Shown: positions 1-5,000 of the stretch, piece by piece
Position numbering within the stretch: the first letter of the stretch is position 1
Layout of the letters: every line of letters starts with the position of its first letter
NCBI GenBank assembly: GCA_014729565.1
Contig: WJJR01000449.1
Location: 1-7,335 of the forward strand
Reading direction: 5' to 3'
From: Candidatus Zixiibacteriota bacterium
Lineage (GTDB): Bacteria > Zixibacteria > MSB-5A5 > WJJR01
DNA length: 7,335 nt
The notes under the pieces: generated by a model
What the model saw: only the letters and a program-made list of their open reading frames with translations
The model's database searches: none
Told to the model about the DNA's origin: nothing
Program-made: the position numbers and the translations under genes

Positions 1-489
1 ACGCTGACGTGGACGGCTGCGCCCGGTTTGACGTACCACGTGTATCGTCGCGACGCCCCGAACAATGGGCTCTATCGCCGGATCGATGATCCCACCGGCA
101 ACATTGCCAATCCCGGTGTCGCGGGCCCATCATTTACCGATACCACGTCGGATGGGACGAGCGAGTATGTCTACTTGTTGATCGCCGAGGATGAATCAGG
201 GAACTATTCCGCTCACTCCGCGCCGCTCACAGTCGACGCCTCCGGAACGGTGTGCGAATGCGCGGCTCAGGGTGATATCGATGGTGATGGACAGTACACG
301 TCGGTGGACATGAATGAGATGATCAGCATCATCTTTTTCAACGTTCCTGATGTTCAGGATAGCGCTTGTCCCACATCGCGCAGTGATCTCGATTGCGACG
401 GGATCGCCGACTCCGTGGATCTGAATCTCATCATTGCATTGCTGTTTTTCAACGGGTCTCCTCCGTGCAACCCCTGTACAACGATGTAG
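1..489 (+). CDS. Secreted FN3-dockerin protein, C-terminal fragment (5' end outside window)
   Basis: The frame is open from base 1 to the TAG at 487-489, giving 162 residues of a longer protein. A TTG at 28-30 could be read as a start, but coding continues upstream of it with typical fibronectin-III residues (LTWTAAPG), so this is a fragment and no start is in the window. Residues about 1-80 look like the later strands of a fibronectin-III domain (YHVYRR, then YVYLLIAEDESGNYS). Residues 91-103 (GDIDGDGQYTSVD) and 128-140 (SDLDCDGIADSVD) are two dockerin/EF-hand-type calcium loops with Asp at positions 1, 3, 5 and 12. Each is followed by a hydrophobic helix ending in FFN. Cysteines flank the pair (CEC before, CNPC at the end). 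Known dockerins bind cohesins in secreted complexes; here the partner is unknown. No sorting domain follows the dockerin. Its 3' end converges on the HAD hydrolase. Confidence 0.88.
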   Translation, partial: TLTWTAAPGLTYHVYRRDAPNNGLYRRIDDPTGNIANPGVAGPSFTDTTSDGTSEYVYLLIAEDESGNYSAHSAPLTVDASGTVCECAAQGDIDGDGQYTSVDMNEMISIIFFNVPDVQDSACPTSRSDLDCDGIADSVDLNLIIALLFFNGSPPCNPCTTM

Positions 490-498
490 AGTCTTCGC

Positions 499-1212
499 TC
501 ATTCGTCAACGTAGTCGGCCAGTTCCGCAAGCGATGTCACGGTTACATCCGGCGTAACTGAACTCGCCACCGAGCGTGTGGCGCCGGATCCGGATTTCCC
601 CGAACGCCGATCAACCCAGACAGTCTTCATGCCCAACTCTTTGGCCGGAGCATGATCGTGGTAGAGGCTCTGTGCCACATGCACGAGCCTGTCGCGTTCG
701 ATTCCGAGTTCACCGGATACCTCGAAGAGGCGCTCGAACATTCGGTGATCGGGCTTGTACGCGCCGACATCCTCCGCGGTGACCACCGCCGCGAAGTCGG
801 CCTGCAGTTGCCGTTGAGATCCGGCAAACGACTGATGGTCAACATTTGATAGGATGATTAAGCGGAACCGTTGCTGGAGTCGTGCGAGCGCTTCGACGGA
901 ATCCGGGAAGGACGGCCACTCTCCGACCGAACGAGCAAACGTGTCGGCATCCAGTTCGTCCGGAGGGAGGTTCAGACGGTCGGCCATCAGGGCATGGGTC
1001 ATTCTCAGGATCTCGCGGTACGGCGCTGTGGGATAGTTCTCCTGGGCGACCGGCTCACATGCTGCAAATGTCTCCAGCAGTTGATCATCGCTCAGATCTG
1101 CGCGGTGACGTTCAACCCATGGCCGCAGGGTCAAAGCGATTCCTGCTTCCCAATCAATGAGAGTACCATAGCAATCGAAGCTAAGGGCCTGTATCGAATC
1201 GAAATCCAACAT
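499..1212 (-). CDS. HAD-superfamily hydrolase, haloacid dehalogenase type II-like
   Basis: This is a complete 237-residue soluble protein, the usual length for subfamily IA HAD enzymes, with no signal peptide or membrane segment. Motif I is FDCYGTLIDWE with the nucleophile Asp13. Tyr15 at the +2 position is typical of the dehalogenase-like branch, whereas phosphatases have Asp there. Motif II is ILSNVD (Ser122, Asn123), motif III is YKPD (Lys153), and motif IV lies around HVAQSLYHD with Asp186. Residues about 20-100 form the helical cap. The family forms an aspartyl-enzyme ester and hydrolyses it; the 2-haloacid activity usually annotated is unproven here. From memory of L-2-haloacid dehalogenase, the active-site Ser and Asn five and three residues before the motif IV Asp are Gln181 and Leu183 in this protein, so the true substrate may differ. 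The ATG at 1212 is chosen because GAGGAAGG lies 6 bases upstream. The gene is transcribed alone, convergent with the dockerin gene and divergent from the giant gene. Confidence 0.93.
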   Translation of the reverse strand: MLDFDSIQALSFDCYGTLIDWEAGIALTLRPWVERHRADLSDDQLLETFAACEPVAQENYPTAPYREILRMTHALMADRLNLPPDELDADTFARSVGEWPSFPDSVEALARLQQRFRLIILSNVDHQSFAGSQRQLQADFAAVVTAEDVGAYKPDHRMFERLFEVSGELGIERDRLVHVAQSLYHDHAPAKELGMKTVWVDRRSGKSGSGATRSVASSVTPDVTVTSLAELADYVDE

Positions 1213-1218
1213 TTGGAG

Positions 1219-1226
1219 CCTTCCTC
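1219..1226 (-). promoter_or_regulatory. Ribosome binding site of the HAD hydrolase
   Basis: On the minus strand GAGGAAGG is followed by 6 bases and the ATG at 1212-1210. Sequence and spacing fix this start. Confidence 0.75.
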
Positions 1227-1354
1227 ACGATTTCAATCTGCTTGTACATTGTTCAATCCTGCTCATGTAATTAAGGGTTATGTAGTCCTGTTTGATCGTC
1301 CGTATATATTCACTCAAATCTACTGGAAAAATTGGGATATTAAACACAATTAAC

Positions 1355-1383
1355 TTGACGCTTGAAGACGGACAGATTAGACT
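1355..1383 (+). promoter_or_regulatory. Candidate sigma-70-like promoter
   Basis: TTGACG (1355-1360, five of six matches to the consensus -35) is followed by a 17-base spacer and TAGACT (1378-1383, four of six matches to the -10). It lies at the edge of the AT-rich stretch, with adenine/thymine-rich DNA just upstream. Transcription would start near 1390 and run rightward into the structured region. Such matches occur by chance and the sigma factor preferences of the host are unknown. Confidence 0.3.
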
Positions 1384-1525
1384 TGCCCATGTAACCATTT
1401 TTGGGAAGACTGGCTCAAGCGTAGTGCAGAACCACAGACTTCTGAGCGTGAGCCATACCATAGACCTATAGGCGCGAACTTGTCGTAGTGACGTTTACGC
1501 AGTTCGATTGCGCAAGATCTACGGC

Positions 1526-1554
1526 AAAGCAAGGATGGCGAGAGCCTTGTTTTT
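1526..1554 (+). terminator. Possible weak intrinsic terminator
   Basis: AAAGCAAGG (1526-1534) can pair with CCTTGTTTT (1545-1553) around a 10-base loop, with one G-U pair. The run TTTTT at 1550-1554 overlaps the base of the stem. The core stem is only five pairs (CAAGG/CCTTG), so this is a weak candidate. It is oriented to end a rightward transcript starting near 1390. Confidence 0.25.
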
Positions 1555-1564
1555 GGCCTTCCAA

Positions 1565-1597
1565 GTCGCTCACCCGATCTGGGATCGGGTGGGCGAT
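1565..1597 (+). repeat. Strong 15-bp imperfect hairpin
   Basis: Bases 1565-1579 and 1583-1597 form a 15-bp stem around the loop TGG. The inner nine pairs (CACCCGATC/GATCGGGTG) are perfect. The two imperfect positions (1565 with 1597, and 1570 with 1592) are G-U pairs in a plus-strand RNA but would be C-A mismatches in a minus-strand RNA, so the fold favours rightward transcription. No T-run follows, so it is not a standard terminator. It could be part of a structured RNA or a REP-like element. Confidence 0.7.
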
Positions 1598-1672
1598 GAC
1601 CAACCACCACGCGTAGCGAGCGTCGTCGCAACACCTCCTACGTCACCATCAAGGTTCTGGTCCATCCGGCTT

Positions 1673-1710
1673 GCCCGGGCGGCCGCCCCTGCCTGGTCTC
1701 TCGCAGGGGC
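1673..1710. repeat. GC-rich palindromes and a stem-loop
   Basis: Two overlapping palindromes, GCCCGGGC (1673-1680) and GGGCGGCCGCCC (1677-1688), are followed by an 8-bp perfect stem, GCCCCTGC (1685-1692) with GCAGGGGC (1703-1710), around a 10-base loop. The first palindrome arm and the stem compete for 1685-1688, so alternative folds are possible. No coding explanation for this GC-rich patch was found. Confidence 0.5.
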
Positions 1711-1838
1711 TGCCGTCTGCTTATTCCGAATTGGGCATCGGTCATCCGTTACTAGTGTCCGGCGTCGTCGTGCGCCCTGTCTCACGTAGTCGTCTCGTGT
1801 ACCAGAGTCTTAGCATGTAAGTCGAATTACCAGTCAGT

Positions 1839-1893
1839 TTAGCCGATTGTCAGATCGCAATCTGCGCACATTTAACACCAGCACGTCGGCTAA
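1839..1893. repeat. Inverted repeat flanking a candidate promoter
   Basis: TTAGCCGA (1839-1846) and TCGGCTAA (1886-1893) are perfect 8-bp inverted arms 39 bases apart. They bracket the TTGTCA/TTTAAC promoter candidate. Inside lies a second small dyad, CAGAT (1851-1855) and ATCTG (1860-1864), around CGCA. The arrangement resembles operator half-sites, but no regulator is encoded in the window. Confidence 0.35.
1847..1876 (+). promoter_or_regulatory. Candidate promoter of the giant secreted-protein gene
   Basis: TTGTCA (1847-1852, five of six to the -35 consensus) is spaced 18 bases from TTTAAC (1871-1876, four of six to the -10 consensus). A start near 1883 would give a 5' untranslated leader of about 175 bases before the ATG at 2059. 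This is the best such pair seen close to the gene, but the evidence is only motif likeness. Confidence 0.3.
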
Positions 1894-1918
1894 GTGTGCG
1901 ACAACCAGAAACCAGATG

Positions 1919-1926
1919 AGGAGGTG
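1919..1926 (+). promoter_or_regulatory. Orphan Shine-Dalgarno sequence without an ATG
   Basis: AGGAGGTG, followed by A at 1927, is a nine-base match to the Shine-Dalgarno consensus, yet no ATG follows at usable distance. At 8 bases after GGAGG is ATT (1933-1935), which opens a 34-codon frame ending with TAG at 2035-2037. A GTG (1924-1926) in the same frame overlaps the motif itself. The translation has no recognisable features. It could be a tiny leader peptide with a rare AUU start, a decayed start, a ribosome standby site or chance. Confidence 0.3.
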
Positions 1927-2044
1927 ACGAACATTAGTCGTTTGGACGAGTGTCGATCACATCGTGTCCGCTGGGGTACGGCTCGTCTCTTACAAGGACG
2001 TTTACTATCAACTGCATGCCATCACATTGCGTCATAGGACGCAC

Positions 2045-2051
2045 GAGGAGG
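2045..2051 (+). promoter_or_regulatory. Ribosome binding site of the giant secreted protein
   Basis: GAGGAGG is followed by 7 bases and the ATG at 2059. This favours 2059 over the next in-frame ATG at 2068, which would be 16 bases away. Confidence 0.8.
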
Positions 2052-2058
2052 ACAGTTC

Positions 2059-5000
2059 ATGAGAAGCATGCGACATGTGTTATTGTATGCGGGCTGTGCG
2101 ATCTGTTGTACCGGCATCTTTGCTCTCACCGCGGTCGCCGGGCCCGCCCTGCCGTGGTCGGGAGACCAGCAGCTTCAATCACAGTCATTCCGAGCGGGAG
2201 TGGCGCCGGATGCGACAGCCACGCCGCAACTGACAGCGGGTGTGGGCGATCCGGTCGATTTCGACGCGGCCCTGATTGCCGGCGCCGACTACCTGCAGGC
2301 GATGCAGGCCGACATCACCGATGACAACGCCGGCAACGGCACCGATGGTGTCGATGAAACACCGGATGATCCGGATGATGGCGGCTGGGATTGGGCCGTG
2401 GCATCGCCACCAAATCCCTTCCATCACACCACTACCGCCAGTCCGAAGAACATCTACGGCGCAACGGCGATGGGCCTCTACTATGGCTATCTCGAAACCA
2501 GCGACGCCGACTACTTTACGGCGCTGACCGATGCCGCCAATACCATTAGAGATGATTCCGGGATCCGTAGCGGTGCCGATCTCGTGTTTCTGATGCTGTA
2601 TAATGACTTGTCCGGAGTCTCCGGCTCGTCCTATGCCGATACGGCACGCGCGAAATACGATGGCCGAGTCGCGACCTATGGCAGTGCGTTGGGCTTGGCC
2701 CAGTATATCCGCGACGCGCGTGCCGGGCAGGGCTATGAAAATGGAATCATCGCCTGGGACATCGGCATTTGGGGGAGAGCCGCGGCCATGCTCCACGCGC
2801 GCTATCCCGGCAACGGGTACGACACCGATAGTGACGATATCGCCAGTGTGCTCTGGGAGGATTCATTCAATGACAACCCCGGGTATTTCGATGTCGTCGA
2901 TGACGCCGGATACGATGCAACCGGTGCCAACAAGAACTACTGGTGGTACAATCTCGGCATTACCGGCCTGATCACCGCCTTTGATGCGTCCGGCAGCTAC
3001 ACGTTCGAGATTGCCGGCCTCGTGCAGCGCTTGTATGATAGCCAGCAATCCGGCGGAGCGATTACCGACTCGTACGGTGGCAACGCCGGCGACGAAAGCT
3101 GGCAAACGACCGCCTATGCGATGATGACACTGGGATTATTGGATCAGGCCACGCACCAGGCCGTGATCAACCGCATGGGATATTGGACGGGCGCCACGCA
3201 AGACGCCACCAGTGGCGGCTGGGTCTACAGCTCCAATAATCACTATCCCGAGATTGGCGGCGAGAACACGGCCGGCCTCTACTTCACCGACAACACGCTC
3301 ACCGATGTGTTGGTCGACGACGACTTCACCGGCCAGGCCGATGTCGACGTCTACAACACGGCGAACAGCACCAACTACGTGTGGGGCTACGATGCGTTCG
3401 CGACGATTCAGGAAGGCATCGATGCTGTCAACGGCAGCACGGTCAACGTGGAGCCGGGTACCTATTACGAGACGCTGAATATCACAATTGACGACCTGCA
3501 TCTGTTGGGCGCCGATCGCAGCACGGTCATTATCGATCCGACCGGTCTCGCAACGAACAACGCCGGCATTTACGTGACCGACGATGCCAATAACGTGACA
3601 CTGGAAGGATTTACCCTGCAGGCCAGCACCGCCAACAGCCTGCCACGCTATGGCATCAAAATTGGCGCCGACACGGGCTCCACGATCACCGACGTGACGG
3701 TCCACGATATCTACCGGACCGGCATTGACATGCTTGGCTCGTACGACGTGACCATCGACAACGTGGAGTCGCGTGATAACGGCGGCAATGGCATGCAGAG
3801 CAACGATGCCCGCGGAATCACCTACAACGACGTGACGACATCAAACAATGCCTGGGGTGGCATTGGGGTCTTCACGTGGGGACGGTATACCCCACTGGGC
3901 ACCTATGGCATCGTATTCACCGGGACCAACAGCTTCGGGGAGCCGGCGGCGCTCTACCTCGAAGAGGGCAATTACAGCGATCCGGGGAATCCGGAGCCGA
4001 TCACGTATAGCACCAACATCGGTGACGGTGCGGATGTCACGATTCAGACCTCCGACTTCTCCCATGCCGTTCACGGGAATTCAGACAACAGCAACGATTA
4101 CGTCCTGTTCTTCCCGTCGCTGACCGACGCTCTGACGGCCGCGCGCGTTGCGTACCCCGGCCTCGGCCATCTGACCGATGCTCGATATGTCGAAGAACTC
4201 GGGGGAACCAACTGGTACGTGCCGCATACCACCGGCAGCATCATGGCGGCACTGGCGGCGGCTGATCCGGGCGACACGATCTATGTCGATCCCGGCACAT
4301 TCGCCGAAGGGCCGCAGGTTCACGTCGACAAGGATATCACCATCATTGGTGACGGTCACACGTCAACCAAGATCGTTCCGACCGCCAATACGACCACGTC
4401 GGGTGACGGTCGCGGCTGGTTCCTCGTCGATGAACCCGTGACATTCAATTTGAGTGAAGTCGAGTTGGATGGTTCCGGATTCCTGATCTATCAGGGTATC
4501 CGCATGAAAGGCGCCGGAACATTCGATTATGTCGACTTCCACACCATCACCTATCAGGCAAGTGGTTCGCCGTACAGTGGCGTGGGGATCGCCGCCTTCG
4601 GTTCCGATGGCACCGACAATGTGACCATCACCAATTGCGACTTCGCCGGAATGGGACGAATTGGTGCTTTGCTTTTCGGGGCCGGACTCGACAATTCCGA
4701 ATTCAGCAACAACACCTACACCGGTAAAGGGGACGGCGATTGGCTCGACTACGCCGCGGACATCAGTGCCGGCGCGGTCGTGACCGTGCACAATAACGTG
4801 ATTACCGGTTGCACCGGTGTGGCATCATCGGATGGCTCTACGTCGGCCGGTTTACTCGTGTCCACGTACTTCGGTGCGGGCACCACGGCGTTGCTCGAAG
4901 GCAATCAGATCTCAGGTTGCACGTCGGGCCTCGCGATTGGCTTCGATGCATCCGATGCGTCGACCGTGATCGCCACCAACGGCAACGAGTTCGTCGGTAA

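Larger units (their letters stand above)
1213..2058. other. Long divergent intergenic region without a convincing protein gene
   Basis: This 846-base gap separates the 5' ends of the HAD gene and the giant gene. The part at about 1225-1375 is clearly AT-richer than the rest of the window. From about 1565 to 1715 it turns GC-rich and full of inverted repeats. Open frames of 78-93 codons exist on both strands, but they lack credible starts with ribosome binding sites. They also have low-complexity Arg/Ser/Pro-rich translations with no recognisable domain, so I do not call them genes. No tRNA, rRNA, RNase P or tmRNA signature was seen. Candidate promoters, hairpins and an orphan Shine-Dalgarno sequence are listed separately. 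Confidence 0.7.

Noticed and set aside
871..1353. A 160-codon plus-strand open frame opposite the HAD gene
   Set aside because: It overlaps the hydrolase, whose catalytic motifs are clear, and runs into non-coding DNA; the translation has no recognisable domain.
1225..1461. A 78-codon minus-strand open frame upstream of the HAD gene
   Set aside because: No ribosome binding site or domain was seen, and it lies in the AT-rich gap where promoter elements are expected.
1495..1520. A tRNA T-loop-like AGTTCGATTG
   Set aside because: The flanking bases do not form a T-stem, and no acceptor stem, anticodon arm or CCA could be found.
1377..1634. An 85-codon minus-strand frame, with overlapping frames at 1508-1789 (+) and 1570-1785 (-)
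   Set aside because: The translations are Arg/Ser/Pro-rich and unlike any family I recognise. The strong hairpins in the same DNA suggest RNA or repeat structure instead of protein.
2068..2109. A possible lipoprotein signal around Cys13 of the giant protein (YAGC)
   Set aside because: Tyr at the -3 position is a poor lipobox, and the hydrophobic stretch before the Cys is too short. A normal signal peptide ending at TAVA fits better.
2365..2379. DPDD (residues 104-107) as a squalene-cyclase DXDD catalytic motif
   Set aside because: It lies in an Asp/Pro-rich loop at the very start of the toroid, is followed by GGW and not by TA, and lacks the rest of the cyclase signature.
3136..3705. A 189-codon minus-strand open frame, and others at 2185-2796 and 6664-7323
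   Set aside because: All mirror the giant gene, lack credible ribosome binding sites and have biased, domain-free translations.
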